DNA of 64,000 bases from Chryseobacterium taklimakanense (lineage in GTDB: Bacteria > Bacteroidota > Bacteroidia > Flavobacteriales > Weeksellaceae): contig NZ_LT906465.1 of assembly GCF_900187185.1 (NCBI RefSeq), positions 620,001-684,000 of the forward strand, given 5' to 3'. A program made the position numbers and the translations under genes. The notes beneath the pieces are model-generated. The model was not told the origin of the DNA, made no database searches, and worked only from the letters and a program-made list of their open reading frames with translations. The first letter of the stretch is position 1; each line of letters opens with the position of its first letter. Shown one piece after another: positions 33,525-43,012 of the stretch.

Positions 33525-35495
33525 CTACGCTACTGCGCCGGTTTTTACTTCAATATTTATGGTGGTTCCTTCATTCTGAATACTCTGGATATCCATTTTA
33601 CCTTTCAGAAAATCGACCCGGTTTTGCAGGTTTTTCAAACCGAGACTTTTCACTTTGCTCATTTCACTTTCGGTGATGCCTTTTCCGTTGTCTTCCACCG
33701 TAATGTAGAACTCTTCAACGTTCTGCGAGCACTGCACCAATATATTATCGGCGTTGGAATGCTTGACAGCGTTGTTCAGCAGTTCCTGCACGATTCTGTA
33801 AATGTTTACCTGCAAATTCAGCGGCAGATTTTTCTGAATGTTAATCGCCTGAAAATCGATGGTTAAGCCGTCTTTCATATAAAATTCGCAGAGATCTTTC
33901 AGGGCGATTTCGAGTCCGAAATTTAGCAAAGATTCCGGCATTAGATTTCGGGCAACACGGCGAAGTTCGGAAACTGAGGAATCCAGCTGGTTCAGAATTT
34001 TGTGAAAACTTTCATATTGGTTTTCTTCCAGATGATTACTGCTCCAGGTGGAGAGATTGATTTTCACACCGGCCAGCATACCGCCAAGCCCGTCGTGGAG
34101 GTCTTTTGCAACTCTTTCGCGCTCGCGTTCTTCCCCATCCAGAATAGCTTTGGTAACTTTCAGCTGTTCCGCCTGTTCTTTTTCTTTCAGTTTTTGCTGA
34201 AGATTGATTTCGCGCTGTTCCGAAAGTTTTTTCTTGTTGCGGAAATAAAAATAAGTGAACACACCCGCACCTAAAAAAACAAGTGTTGTAATAATAAATG
34301 TCCGCATATACTGGTTTTTTTTGTTGATTTCAAGCTCCTGAACCGCCAGCTGTTTTTCTTTTTCGGCTGTGCGGAACTTGGTTTCCATCTCGTTGATGGC
34401 TTCGTTTTGGCCAATAATTTTCATGCTGTCTGAAACGGCAATTCTTTTTTTGGCGTAATGAAATGCATCTCTAAACTTCCCCTGTTTTTCCTCGAGCATC
34501 CACAGCTCGTCATAAATAGTGGCAAGGTTGTCGGCATGGTTCTGTACATAAACTCTATTTTGTAAAAGTTTTTTCAGCGTTGCAGAAGCTTCGCTATAAA
34601 GTCCCAAATTTGCCTGTGCCTTCGATTTCATAAAGGTGAGGCGAGTGAGATGGTAGGGGTTTTGACTTTTTTCTGCCAAGCTCAAGCCTTCCGAAGCTTT
34701 TTTTAAAGATTCAGCTGCATTGCCCGTATATAGAAAATAAACACTTTGTAGGTGCAGCAGTTCATTATGGAAATCGGGATTGTTATTTACGGCTAAGGAT
34801 TTTTGCATCAGATCCAGTCTGCGTTTTGCATTGGGATAGTCTTCTTTTTTCAAAAATATTTCTGCAGACATTAGTTGCGCTGTTTCCGCAACACTCTTTG
34901 CCTGAGCGGAATTCCCCTTCTGGTTCGCTGTATTGATGGCGTGTTCCGCATATTGTACGGCCTTGTCCAAATTTTCGTCGTTGTAGAAAATGATTGCCGC
35001 TGTAAGATAATTGTTTGCGAGAAAAGATTTGTCGGCCGCTTTTTTAGACTCGGGAATCGCGTGGTTCATCATCACCTTCATTGCCTCGTGCGCATTTCCC
35101 ATACGCTGCTCATCGGCTACTACATTGGTCCACAGCATAGCGCGCAGATTTTGTGCCTCCGCAGAATTTTCGTTTCCTAAAATTTCCAATCCTTTCAAAT
35201 GATGTGCTTTTCCCTTTTTCGGATTTTTTGGCATTTCGTAGAAACCCCATGAATTTTGTAGGCGTGCCTGCCCTACTTTATGGTTTTTGGGGGTTAGCTC
35301 TTCCGCCTTTTTCAGATAAGAAAGAGCCTTAACCGAATCTCTTTGTGCGGTGAACATAACCAACTTCAGATAAACTTCCGCTTTTTTAACCGGATCTTTC
35401 TCTATGGCAGCAACACGCAGCAGGCTGTCGGTTTTCTGCGCATATACGAGGTTAAATAGGACTAGCACACTAAAAATGAGAACCCTGCACATCAC
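33525..35495 (-). CDS. TPR-containing sensor histidine kinase, copy 2
   Basis: A 656-residue HisKA_3 kinase of the same build: signal peptide (MCRVLIFSVLVLFNLVYAQ), TPR-like periplasmic helices to about residue 375, transmembrane helix (MRTFIITTLVFLGAGVFTYFYF), coiled-coil, kinase core with His467 in KDLHDGLGGMLAGVK. It is 5 bases upstream of copy 1 and starts the kinase-kinase-regulator unit. In the stretch from the H-box for about 170 residues I count only three differences from copy 1 (HSG/HSN, NAEE/NVEE, MEI/MDI). No second response regulator is nearby. Confidence 0.93.
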   Translation of the reverse strand: MMCRVLIFSVLVLFNLVYAQKTDSLLRVAAIEKDPVKKAEVYLKLVMFTAQRDSVKALSYLKKAEELTPKNHKVGQARLQNSWGFYEMPKNPKKGKAHHLKGLEILGNENSAEAQNLRAMLWTNVVADEQRMGNAHEAMKVMMNHAIPESKKAADKSFLANNYLTAAIIFYNDENLDKAVQYAEHAINTANQKGNSAQAKSVAETAQLMSAEIFLKKEDYPNAKRRLDLMQKSLAVNNNPDFHNELLHLQSVYFLYTGNAAESLKKASEGLSLAEKSQNPYHLTRLTFMKSKAQANLGLYSEASATLKKLLQNRVYVQNHADNLATIYDELWMLEEKQGKFRDAFHYAKKRIAVSDSMKIIGQNEAINEMETKFRTAEKEKQLAVQELEINKKNQYMRTFIITTLVFLGAGVFTYFYFRNKKKLSEQREINLQQKLKEKEQAEQLKVTKAILDGEERERERVAKDLHDGLGGMLAGVKINLSTWSSNHLEENQYESFHKILNQLDSSVSELRRVARNLMPESLLNFGLEIALKDLCEFYMKDGLTIDFQAINIQKNLPLNLQVNIYRIVQELLNNAVKHSNADNILVQCSQNVEEFYITVEDNGKGITESEMSKVKSLGLKNLQNRVDFLKGKMDIQSIQNEGTTINIEVKTGAVA

Positions 35496-35564
35496 CAGTA
35501 TTAATTTGATTTAAAGTTAATCAAAAATAAAAAGAGATGAATATCAAAAAAATACCTAAAAACA

Positions 35565-35580
35565 AGTAGAAAAAAATACT
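35565..35580 (+). promoter_or_regulatory. AGTA-N8-TACT dyad upstream of a secreted-protein gene
   Basis: AAGTAGAAAAAAATACTGA at 35564-35582 is repeated exactly at 37076-37094, upstream of another gene in the same cluster. It is an inverted repeat AGTA/TACT with a GA-tract between. It lies 65 bases before the ATG at 35646. A role as a regulator-binding site is inferred from the repetition. Confidence 0.5.
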
Positions 35581-35599
35581 GAATTAGAGGCGTGGCATT

Positions 35600-35626
35600 A
35601 CCCAAAACGGTTTCTCATTTTTGGGT
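35600..35626. other. Perfect hairpin in the leader of the secreted-protein gene
   Basis: ACCCAAAA (35600-35607) and TTTTGGGT (35619-35626) pair perfectly across 11 bases, 20 bases before the ATG at 35646. It could be an operator, an mRNA leader hairpin, or a weak terminator; no T-run follows on the plus strand. Confidence 0.5.
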
Positions 35627-35645
35627 TATTAAACCCCCTTAAAAA

Positions 35646-36302
35646 ATGACACTTTTGAAAAAACTGCTGACGCCCCTGATAATACTGGCAGCTGCGACGT
35701 GGGTGAGTGCACAGACGGATAACCGTAAAGAGGTGATGCCGGAAAAAGTGCAGTTCAACAGCGCTGAAGCCAAAGAAATGCTGGCACTGGGAAAATCTAC
35801 AATCAACGGAACGGCCGTTGCCCGTGAATATACTGACAACAACATCAGAAAAAATTATCTGAACGTCATCATCGGAATGGACGTTACAGGAACCAAACAC
35901 CTCGCTCCGGAAGGAACTGTAGTGATGCTTTTTCCCTACACCGAATATTTTAAGGAATATCTAAAATTGAGAGACCGGTACGCACAGAGCAGAAAGTACG
36001 TTGCCGTACTGTCGAAAGACGCTTTCAGCCACCGTTTGGAAGCGAAAGTGGGGCGCGGTGGAAAATTCAGCTTTCCGCAAATGAAGCCCGGCAAATATTA
36101 TATCGAAACCAACTTCACCTATGTAGGAACTGGTCTGGACTATGTTCAGGTAGGCCGTACAGATTATTACAACGGATACGGTAATCATATGCGTTCGGAA
36201 CCCATTTATCAAGGCTATAATTACAATTATCTGGATTCAAAAGTAGAATCAAAGATTGTGACCGTAAAGGAAGACGGAACAACCGTCGACATTAAACTTT
36301 AA
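35646..36302 (+). CDS. Secreted protein of unknown function
   Basis: A 218-residue protein with a signal peptide (MTLLKKLLTPLIILAAATWVSAQ). The middle part (GTVVMLFPYTEYFKEYLKLRDRYA, then GRGGKFSFPQMKPGKYYIETNF) resembles a carboxypeptidase-regulatory-like beta-sandwich, where an 'F..V.PGkY.i' motif is usual. The C-terminus is Tyr-rich (YYNGYGNHMRSEPIYQGYNYNYLDSK). I cannot name the family with confidence. It starts the plus-strand cluster divergent from the sensor-kinase unit. Confidence 0.75.
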   Translation: MTLLKKLLTPLIILAAATWVSAQTDNRKEVMPEKVQFNSAEAKEMLALGKSTINGTAVAREYTDNNIRKNYLNVIIGMDVTGTKHLAPEGTVVMLFPYTEYFKEYLKLRDRYAQSRKYVAVLSKDAFSHRLEAKVGRGGKFSFPQMKPGKYYIETNFTYVGTGLDYVQVGRTDYYNGYGNHMRSEPIYQGYNYNYLDSKVESKIVTVKEDGTTVDIKL

Positions 36303-36416
36303 CGATTTACGAAAAAGTACTCAGCACTGCTCCCCTATGGAATATGAAACTGCGACCGTGAAAATAAACAAAGACGTTGAACAGAACATAAAATAACTTA
36401 TAAAAACAACAAAGCT

Positions 36417-37061
36417 ATGATTCGAAAAATCTTATTACTGTCTGCCGGAATAATCTTTTCCGGAATGTACAGCCAGCAGACCAGATTTGGACTAAAAGCC
36501 GGCTATACCTACTCAAACTTCAACTCAAATGTTGAAGGAGCCAATCAAAATTTTGAACCAAAATCCGGATACTACGCCGGACTTATCGCAGAAAAACGCT
36601 GGAGCGAAAAATTAGCAACGCAGGTAGAGGCAATCTACGCCAATTTGGGCAGCCAGACTATTTCCGAAAATGCTAGTGTTACAGTAAAGCAGAAAAACCA
36701 CCTACACCGGCTGGTGGTTCCTGTTTCGCTAAAATATGACGTAACCTATGAGCTGGGAGTTCTTGCGGGAGGTTATTTATCTTCAAAAATAAGCAACAAT
36801 GTAAAGTTTAAAACTTCAGGAGATATTGGGGTAACCGATGAAGAGCTGAAAGAACTTGAAAAAGAAACCAAAAAATACCTGGACGATAACCTTAAGTCTT
36901 CAGAATTTGGCGTGCAGTTCGGCATAGATTACAGGGCCTTCAAAAGCGTGTACATAGAGGCAAGATACAGCCTCGGCCTCTCCAACATGATTAAAAACCC
37001 CGCAAATGACGAGAAATTGACCATGAGTTTTCTGCAGGCAGGTATTGGTTATAAATTTTAA
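36417..37061 (+). CDS. Outer-membrane beta-barrel protein (PorT-type)
   Basis: A 214-residue protein with a signal peptide (MIRKILLLSAGIIFSGMYSQ) and alternating beta-strands typical of the small 'porin family' barrels of Bacteroidetes: TRFGLKAGYTYSNFNS, YYAGLIAEKRWSEKLATQVEAIYANLG, HLHRLVVPVSLKYDVTYELGVLAGGYLSSK, and the closing strand LTMSFLQAGIGYKF with a terminal Phe. An acidic loop (TDEELKELEKETKKYL) interrupts the barrel. It should sit in the outer membrane; no substrate is indicated. Confidence 0.82.
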   Translation: MIRKILLLSAGIIFSGMYSQQTRFGLKAGYTYSNFNSNVEGANQNFEPKSGYYAGLIAEKRWSEKLATQVEAIYANLGSQTISENASVTVKQKNHLHRLVVPVSLKYDVTYELGVLAGGYLSSKISNNVKFKTSGDIGVTDEELKELEKETKKYLDDNLKSSEFGVQFGIDYRAFKSVYIEARYSLGLSNMIKNPANDEKLTMSFLQAGIGYKF

Positions 37062-37076
37062 AACTACCAAAAAATA

Positions 37077-37092
37077 AGTAGAAAAAAATACT
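37077..37092 (+). promoter_or_regulatory. Second AGTA-N8-TACT dyad
   Basis: The 19-base stretch AAGTAGAAAAAAATACTGA occurs here (37076-37094) as it does at 35564-35582, with similar flanks on the left (ACCAAAAAAT here, ACCTAAAAAC there). It lies 90 bases before the ATG at 37183, between the barrel gene and the next gene. Confidence 0.5.
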
Positions 37093-37182
37093 GATTTGCA
37101 GCGATTGAAACCTGAACCCAGATGGTCAAAATTTGTAAACAGAGAAACAATCGAAATAAGTAAACTTTTAAAATCACACATT

Positions 37183-37671
37183 ATGAAAAACGCAGTATTA
37201 GCAGCAATAATATTTACAGCTGCATCCACGGCAAATGCGAAAGCACAAAGTATCTTCGATAAAATAGACAGGCTCGCCGGAAAGGTAGAAAGTGCCACCT
37301 ACAAGGTGGACAGAGCTGCAAACGCAGCAGACAGGGCAGGAAAAACAGGAGGAAAACTAGCAGGAATGCTTGGCAAGAAAAAAGAAAACTCAACAGCTTC
37401 CCTCACTGATACAAATGGAGCGAACAAAACGGTAATAACCGTCTCCGGCATGGAGATGGAAAAATTGCAGAAACTGAATGACCTTTTAGAAAATACAGAC
37501 GGTGTAACCTCCTCTAAAATGAAATACAGCAGTGGGAGATCTACGATTACAGTCATTCACCAAGGCGATACCCAAAACCTAATGCGTAAAATAAATGCAA
37601 AAGCTAACGGCGTGTACACCAGCCAGAATATTACCGAAATGGAAGATGGCCTGGTAACGTTGAAGTTATGA
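37183..37671 (+). CDS. Exported protein of unknown function
   Basis: A 162-residue protein from the ATG at 37183; an earlier ATG (37096) would put 29 non-signal residues before a clear signal peptide (MKNAVLAAIIFTAASTANAKAQ). The mature part starts with a helix rich in Ala, Lys and Asp (DKIDRLAGKVESATYKVDRAANAADRAGKTG). It ends with a compact alpha/beta unit (TVISVSGME-like NKTVITVSGMEMEKLQKLNDLLENTDGV...STITVIHQGDTQNLMRKI) of ferredoxin-like pattern. Family not recognised. The next gene overlaps its stop by 4 bases. Confidence 0.72.
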   Translation: MKNAVLAAIIFTAASTANAKAQSIFDKIDRLAGKVESATYKVDRAANAADRAGKTGGKLAGMLGKKKENSTASLTDTNGANKTVITVSGMEMEKLQKLNDLLENTDGVTSSKMKYSSGRSTITVIHQGDTQNLMRKINAKANGVYTSQNITEMEDGLVTLKL

Positions 37672-38180
37672 GATCCGTACTTCTATACCTGGCACTTGGT
37701 CTTGTTTTCTACCTCTCGTCATGCAGAGATGAAGGCGGCGGATCAGGCGGTTATTTTATCCGGATGAAGGTGAACGGAAACCTAAAAAAGGGAGATATCT
37801 CCCAAACACGAAGCTTCCTGACAGATTATCAGGCTGTAGTGGGAGATACTCAAAAGAATTTTACTCAACTTATGGTTGTTTCAACTAACCTCAACGGAAA
37901 AAATTTTGAAATGCTATCATTTTCTCTTAATGAATTCACAGGTGTGGGAACCTATTCTCTTGCCGAAGACGACCCACGGACCAGTGCACAATACGGCGAA
38001 GATGTAAACAACAGCAGTAAAATTTATCCCAAGCATTCAGGACAAATGATTATAACCGAATTTAAGGATAATAAAGTGAGAGGAACTTTTGAATTTGTTG
38101 GAAAAAATTACGAAACTGGGCAGACGGTTAGTATCACAAACGGTGAATTCTATTTAGAAGCACAGAAAAATGTTCTTTAA
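37668..38180 (+). CDS. Lipoprotein of unknown function
   Basis: A 170-residue lipoprotein: MRSVLLYLALGLVFYLSSC is a signal peptide with lipobox Cys, followed by a flexible RDEGGGSGGY linker. The rest is beta-rich (YFIRMKVNGNLKKGDI, MLSFSLNEFTGVGTYSLAEDD, KVRGTFEFVGKNYETGQTVSITNGEFYLE). This matches the layout of small surface lipoproteins of Bacteroidetes (DUF6252-like pattern), but I am not sure of the family. Its ATG overlaps the stop of the preceding gene, so the two are co-translated. Confidence 0.72.
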   Translation: MRSVLLYLALGLVFYLSSCRDEGGGSGGYFIRMKVNGNLKKGDISQTRSFLTDYQAVVGDTQKNFTQLMVVSTNLNGKNFEMLSFSLNEFTGVGTYSLAEDDPRTSAQYGEDVNNSSKIYPKHSGQMIITEFKDNKVRGTFEFVGKNYETGQTVSITNGEFYLEAQKNVL

Positions 38181-38228
38181 TGTGAAATCTTATAGGAAAA
38201 AAAAGGAATAACAATTAAAAATAAATTT

Positions 38229-38708
38229 ATGAAAACAATGTACAAAAAAATCGTGTTGAGAAGCATGATGCTTCTATTGGCTGTAGGCCTTGTGTTTGGA
38301 ATTTCCTCCTGCAGCAGAGATGATGATGGCGGCGGTTCAGCTAAGGATGGAGATATGTATAAAATCACCATAACCCTGAATGGTGTAGATGCTAATGATT
38401 ATGTAAGTTTAAGCTGTGCTGCATCGGATGCTGCGGCTACCACCTCGGTGTGGAAGATCAACGGAGTAACACAGAACGGGCAGATAGGTGTAGGCCTAAA
38501 CGAAACCAATTTTACAGGTAGTACCAAAACCTACGTTCTGGAAACAAATTTTAAAGTACTTGCTTTAGCAGCGGGAGGACAGATCATCAACTATGGTGGT
38601 GCTATCACGGGATCTTACAAGATTGAGAAAAATGGAAATGTAGAAGTTAATGAGACAATAAATCTCTCAGCAGATGGAGCAAGTTGGAGTAAACAGTTTA
38701 ATTTTTAA
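38229..38708 (+). CDS. Lipoprotein of unknown function
   Basis: A 159-residue lipoprotein with signal peptide and lipobox (LLLAVGLVFGISSC) followed by an SRDDDGGGS linker that includes negatively charged residues after the Cys, a feature of surface-exposed Bacteroidetes lipoproteins. The mature part is beta-rich (MYKITITLNGVDANDYVSLSCAASD, KTYVLETNFKVLALAAGGQIINYGG, GSYKIEKNGNVEVNETINLSADGASWSKQFNF). Family not recognised. It shares layout with the preceding gene. Confidence 0.72.
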   Translation: MKTMYKKIVLRSMMLLLAVGLVFGISSCSRDDDGGGSAKDGDMYKITITLNGVDANDYVSLSCAASDAAATTSVWKINGVTQNGQIGVGLNETNFTGSTKTYVLETNFKVLALAAGGQIINYGGAITGSYKIEKNGNVEVNETINLSADGASWSKQFNF

Positions 38709-38795
38709 TTAGTTTCATAGTTCATACAGTTAATAATTTTTCAGAAGAGAATCTCGGGGTTGCAACCGGGATTTTCTTTCCTTAAAAAAAAAATC

Positions 38796-39374
38796 ATGAA
38801 AGCATTATCTATATCCGCCGCCTTTTCAGCTATATTTTTAATTTCTTGCCAGAAAACCTCTACTCCCGACCCGGATCAAAAACCATTTGCAGTACAGGAT
38901 TCTGCCTCACTGGTTAAAAAAGGTGAATACCTCGTCACCATCACCGGCTGCAACGATTGCCACACGCCCAAGAAAATGGGACCGAAAGGTCCGGAACTGA
39001 TTGAAGAACTTCTCCTCTCAGGTTTTCAGGGCAAGAACGCCATACCTGAATTTGATAAAGAAAGAACCCAGAAAGGTTTTGCACAGATGAGCCCGGATAT
39101 GACGGCCGCCGCCGGACCTTGGGGAGTCTCCTTCGCCGCCAATATCACACCGGATGAAACCGGAATTGGAAGCTGGACTTTTGAACAGTTCAAAACCGCG
39201 ATTACCCAAGGAAAATACAAAGGACAGGAGAACGGCAGGCCGCTTTTACCACCTATGCCATGGCTCAATTATACCGAAATGAAAGATGAAGATTTGCGGG
39301 CTATTTTTGCTTATTTGAAGTCGATAAAACCTGTGGAAAATGTGGTGCCAGCACCTAAACAATTTGAAAAATAA
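38796..39374 (+). CDS. Monohaem cytochrome c lipoprotein
   Basis: A 192-residue protein from the ATG at 38796 (MKALSISAAFSAIFLISC, signal peptide with lipobox Cys); the longer ATG at 38760 is not needed. A single haem-binding motif CNDCH lies in YLVTITGCNDCHTPKKMGPKG. The likely axial Met is in RPLLPPMPWLNYTEM, and the C-terminal helix EDLRAIFAYLKSIKPVENVVP is typical of class I cytochromes. It probably carries electrons at the outer face of the inner membrane or in the periplasm; partner unknown. Confidence 0.88.
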   Translation: MKALSISAAFSAIFLISCQKTSTPDPDQKPFAVQDSASLVKKGEYLVTITGCNDCHTPKKMGPKGPELIEELLLSGFQGKNAIPEFDKERTQKGFAQMSPDMTAAAGPWGVSFAANITPDETGIGSWTFEQFKTAITQGKYKGQENGRPLLPPMPWLNYTEMKDEDLRAIFAYLKSIKPVENVVPAPKQFEK

Positions 39375-39466
39375 ATTAAAAAAAATTGTGTTAAAAACCA
39401 AATGATGCAGGCCGAGAATCGTCTAAACGAAAAACCTCTTTGCATCAGGAGGTCGGGATAAAACGC

Positions 39467-39505
39467 AAAAAAAAGCCGTTTTCACCAGTTGTGAGACGGC
39501 TTCTT
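39467..39505. terminator. Bidirectional terminator between the cytochrome and carB genes
   Basis: AAGCCGT and ACGGCTT arms with an inner TCAC/GTGA pairing, preceded by A8 and followed by T-rich sequence. It can end both the plus-strand cytochrome unit and the minus-strand pyr/car operon. Confidence 0.85.
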
Positions 39506-39527
39506 TATTATTTTCCATCGTACAGCA

Positions 39528-42500
39528 TCACATCGCATCCATCTGGAAATTCATACTTTCCACCACCTTCAAAATAGCTTCCACAGTATCCATCGATGTC
39601 AGACACGGAACGCCGTTTTCCACCGACATTCTGCGGATCTGGAAACCGTCCCGCTCAGCCTGTTTTCCTTTGGTCATTGTGTTTACGACGTACTGCACTT
39701 TTCCTTTTTGGATCAGGTCGATCAGATTCACATCTTCCTCCCCGATTTTATAACCGATCTTGCACGGAATTCCTTTTTCCTCGAAATGTTTTGCCGTGCC
39801 TTCGGTTGCCCAAATCCGGAACCCTGTTTGGTGGAATCTGCGGGCCAAAGCAGCGGCTTCATCCTTGTGCTTATCAGCAACGGTAAAGAGAATTGAACCG
39901 TGAGTCGGCACTTTTCTTCCGGCACCAATGAGGCCTTTGTACAGGGCTTTTTCCAGCGTGGAATCTTTGCCCATCACTTCGCCGGTGGATTTCATTTCCG
40001 GGCCTAAGGAAATATCGACTTTCGTGAGTTTTGAGAATGAGAAAACCGGAACTTTAACGAAAACACCGTCTTTTTCAGGAACCAGTCCGTTTTCATGACC
40101 GAGATCTTTCAGTTTGGCTCCGAGAATGGCTTTGGTAGCCAGATTAGCCATCGGAACATCCGTGATTTTTGAAAGGAAAGGCACCGTTCTTGATGAGCGC
40201 GGATTCACCTCAATCACATAAACCTGGTTTTCAAATAAAACGTATTGAATATTCATCAAACCAATCACATTGAGACCTTTAGCCAATTTTTGGGTATAAT
40301 CTACTAACTGCTCCATGCATTTTTCATTGATATTCTGTGGCGGATACACCGCAATCGAGTCACCGGAGTGAACGCCGGCCCTTTCGATATGCTCCATAAT
40401 TCCGGGAATGACCACGGTTTCGCCGTCGCAGATCGCATCCACTTCCACCTCTTTTCCGGTCATGTATTTGTCGACCAAAACCGGTTTTTCCGGATCCACT
40501 TCCACCGCATGTTCCATATAGTGCGAAAGTTCTTCCTCGTTGTAAACAATTTCCATCGCGCGACCGCCCAACACATAACTCGGGCGAACCAAAACCGGAT
40601 AACCTATTTCATTGGCAATGCCGATTGCGCCTTCTTTGGAGTAGGAGGTCTGCCCTTTCGGTTGCGGAATTCCCAGTTCCTGAAGTGCTTTTTCAAATTT
40701 ATCGCGGTTTTCGGCTCTGTCCAGATCTTCCAGCGAAGTTCCCAAGATCTGAACGCCGTGCGCAGCCAGTTTATCCGCCAAATTAATCGCAGTTTGTCCG
40801 CCAAACTGTACGATCACGCCTTTTGGTTTTTCCAGTTCGATGATGTTCATCACATCTTCTTCGGTCAACGGTTCGAAATAAAGTTTATCTGAAACCGAGA
40901 AATCCGTGGAGACCGTTTCAGGATTATTATTGATGATAATCGCCTCGTAACCCATCTCCTGAATCGCCCAAACCGAGTGCACTGTGGCATAATCAAACTC
41001 TACACCCTGTCCGATTCTGATTGGCCCGGAACCCAAAACGATGATCTTTTCTTTGCCTGAGACCACGCTTTCGTTCTCGTCCTCGTAAGTTCCATAGAAA
41101 TACGGCGTCTCACTTTCAAATTCCGCAGCGCAGGTATCGACCATTTTGTAAACCGGCATTATACCGTTCTGCTTGCGGATTTCAAAAACTTCGCGGTTGG
41201 TGATTCCCCAAAGATAGCCGATGTTTACGTCGGAAAATCCCAGTTTTTTGGCTTCGAGTAAAATTTCGTTGTTAAATTTATTCTCCGAAATCGTTTTTTC
41301 AAAATCGACCAGTTTCTTCATTTTCCAAATGAAAAATTTGTCAATTTTGCTCCATTCCACGAGTTGTTCCCAGTCGTAACCGCGCCTCAAGGCATCACCG
41401 ATGATGAAAAGTCTTTCGTCGTCGGCCACTTTTATTTTGCGTTCCACTTCAGCAGGATCGGCAAAAAGCGCATCGGCCTGTTTTTTCTTTAAACCTAAAT
41501 GGCGGATGCCCGTTTCCAGTGAACGGATCGCTTTTTGCAGAGATTCCTCAAAATTTCTACCGATGGCCATCACTTCGCCCGTTGCTTTCATTTGGGTTGA
41601 AAGCCGGCGGTCTGCGGTTTCAAATTTATCGAAAGGAAAACGCGGAAACTTGGTCACCACATAATCCAGAGCCGGTTCGAAACACGCGTAAGTCTTTCCT
41701 GTAACCGGATTCATGATTTCGTCCAAAGTCAAACCAACGGCAATTTTTGCAGCGATTTTTGCAATCGGATAACCGGTCGCCTTACTCGCCAACGCCGATG
41801 AACGCGAAACCCTTGGATTTACTTCGATGATATAATAATTGAAAGAATGCGGATCCAGGGCCAACTGTACGTTGCAGCCACCCTCGATTCCCAGTGCGCG
41901 AATGATTTTCAAAGAAGCATTTCGCAGCAACTGATATTCCCGGTCTGAAAGTGTTTGCGAAGGCGCCACCACGATGGAATCTCCGGTGTGAATGCCCACC
42001 GGATCGATGTTTTCCATATTGCAAACCACGATGGCGTTGTCATTAGCGTCGCGCATCACTTCGTATTCAATTTCCTTGAAACCGGCGATGGATTTTTCAA
42101 TCAAACACTGCGTTACCGGCGAATATTTCAGGCCGAGTTCGGCAATTTCTTTCAGTTGGGTTTCATCATTTGCGATTCCGCCACCGGTTCCGCCCATCGT
42201 AAAAGCGGGGCGAACAATCACCGGATAACCGATTTCTTCGGCAAACTTCAGCGCGCCTTCCACGGTGTTCACAATGTCGGATTCCGGAACAGGTTCATTG
42301 AGTTCGTGCATCAGTTCACGGAAAAGGTCCCGGTCTTCAGCCTGGTTGATGGCCGAAAGTTTTGTTCCCAAAACTTCCACATTGCACTCTTCCAGAATTC
42401 CCGATTTTTCCAATTCCACGGCCATATTCAGTCCCGTTTGTCCGCCCAAAGTCGGTAAAAGCGCATCAGGCCTTTCTTTACGAATGATATGACTTACAAA

Positions 42501-42713
42501 CTGAAGCGAGATCGGTTCTATATACACTTTATCAGCGATTTCCACATCCGTCATAATCGTAGCCGGATTGGAGTTGATGAGAATCACGCGGTAGCCTTCT
42601 TCCTTCAGTGAAAGGCAAGCCTGCGTCCCCGAATAATCAAATTCTGCGGCCTGTCCGATGATGATGGGACCGGAACCGATAACGAGGATGGTTTTTATAT
42701 CTGTTCTTTTCAT
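39528..42713 (-). CDS. carB: Carbamoyl-phosphate synthase large subunit
   Basis: A 1061-residue enzyme that makes carbamoyl phosphate from bicarbonate, ammonia from CarA and two ATP. It contains two homologous ATP-grasp halves. The first begins [26 protein letters not shown] and includes [19 protein letters not shown]; the second begins [24 protein letters not shown] and includes [20 protein letters not shown]. The C-terminal MGS-like domain ([27 protein letters not shown]...[21 protein letters not shown]) is the allosteric site for UMP and similar effectors. Length is normal. It is the last gene of the pyrB-carA-carB group, separated from carA by a four-helix-bundle gene and a tandem repeat. 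Confidence 0.97.
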   Translation of the reverse strand: MKRTDIKTILVIGSGPIIIGQAAEFDYSGTQACLSLKEEGYRVILINSNPATIMTDVEIADKVYIEPISLQFVSHIIRKERPDALLPTLGGQTGLNMAVELEKSGILEECNVEVLGTKLSAINQAEDRDLFRELMHELNEPVPESDIVNTVEGALKFAEEIGYPVIVRPAFTMGGTGGGIANDETQLKEIAELGLKYSPVTQCLIEKSIAGFKEIEYEVMRDANDNAIVVCNMENIDPVGIHTGDSIVVAPSQTLSDREYQLLRNASLKIIRALGIEGGCNVQLALDPHSFNYYIIEVNPRVSRSSALASKATGYPIAKIAAKIAVGLTLDEIMNPVTGKTYACFEPALDYVVTKFPRFPFDKFETADRRLSTQMKATGEVMAIGRNFEESLQKAIRSLETGIRHLGLKKKQADALFADPAEVERKIKVADDERLFIIGDALRRGYDWEQLVEWSKIDKFFIWKMKKLVDFEKTISENKFNNEILLEAKKLGFSDVNIGYLWGITNREVFEIRKQNGIMPVYKMVDTCAAEFESETPYFYGTYEDENESVVSGKEKIIVLGSGPIRIGQGVEFDYATVHSVWAIQEMGYEAIIINNNPETVSTDFSVSDKLYFEPLTEEDVMNIIELEKPKGVIVQFGGQTAINLADKLAAHGVQILGTSLEDLDRAENRDKFEKALQELGIPQPKGQTSYSKEGAIGIANEIGYPVLVRPSYVLGGRAMEIVYNEEELSHYMEHAVEVDPEKPVLVDKYMTGKEVEVDAICDGETVVIPGIMEHIERAGVHSGDSIAVYPPQNINEKCMEQLVDYTQKLAKGLNVIGLMNIQYVLFENQVYVIEVNPRSSRTVPFLSKITDVPMANLATKAILGAKLKDLGHENGLVPEKDGVFVKVPVFSFSKLTKVDISLGPEMKSTGEVMGKDSTLEKALYKGLIGAGRKVPTHGSILFTVADKHKDEAAALARRFHQTGFRIWATEGTAKHFEEKGIPCKIGYKIGEEDVNLIDLIQKGKVQYVVNTMTKGKQAERDGFQIRRMSVENGVPCLTSMDTVEAILKVVESMNFQMDAM

Positions 42714-42720
42714 TTTTTAT

Positions 42721-43012
42721 TTAGATTCGAGAGCCGAGAACCGAGATTCTAGACTGTATTATTTTTAGATTCGAGAGCCGAGAACCGAGATTCTAGACTG
42801 TATTATTTTTAGATTCGAGAGCCGAGAACCGAGATTCTAGACTGTATTATTTTTAGATGCTAGAGCCGAGAACCGAGATTCAAGACTGTATTATTTTTAG
42901 ATGCTAGAGCCGAGAACCGAGATTCTAGACTTTTATTTTGTTTAGATGCTAGAGCCGAGAACCGAGATTCTAGACTTTTATTTTGTTTAGATGCTAGAGC
43001 CGAGATTCAAGA
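42721..43012. repeat. 44-45 bp tandem repeat between carB and the four-helix-bundle gene
   Basis: Seven head-to-tail units start at 42721, 42765, 42809, 42853, 42897, 42942 and 42987; the period is 44, then 45. The unit reads TTAGATTCGAGAGCCGAGAA, CCGAGATTCTAGACTGTATTATTT, with TTCGAG changed to TGCTAG in units 4-7. The first three units are virtually identical, so the array is young. The last unit is short and merges into the end of the four-helix-bundle element. There are no unique spacers, so it is not a CRISPR. Confidence 0.95.

Noticed and set aside
31618-34170. Near-identical kinase halves as an assembly duplication
   Set aside because: Scattered differences within the shared part and entirely different sensor halves show two real genes.
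39596-42492. Several long plus-strand ORFs opposite carB
   Set aside because: They are antisense shadows of carB with no homology-like motifs or promoters.
42721-43012. Regular 44-bp repeats as a CRISPR array
   Set aside because: The units are contiguous with no unique spacers of constant length, and no cas genes are present in the window.
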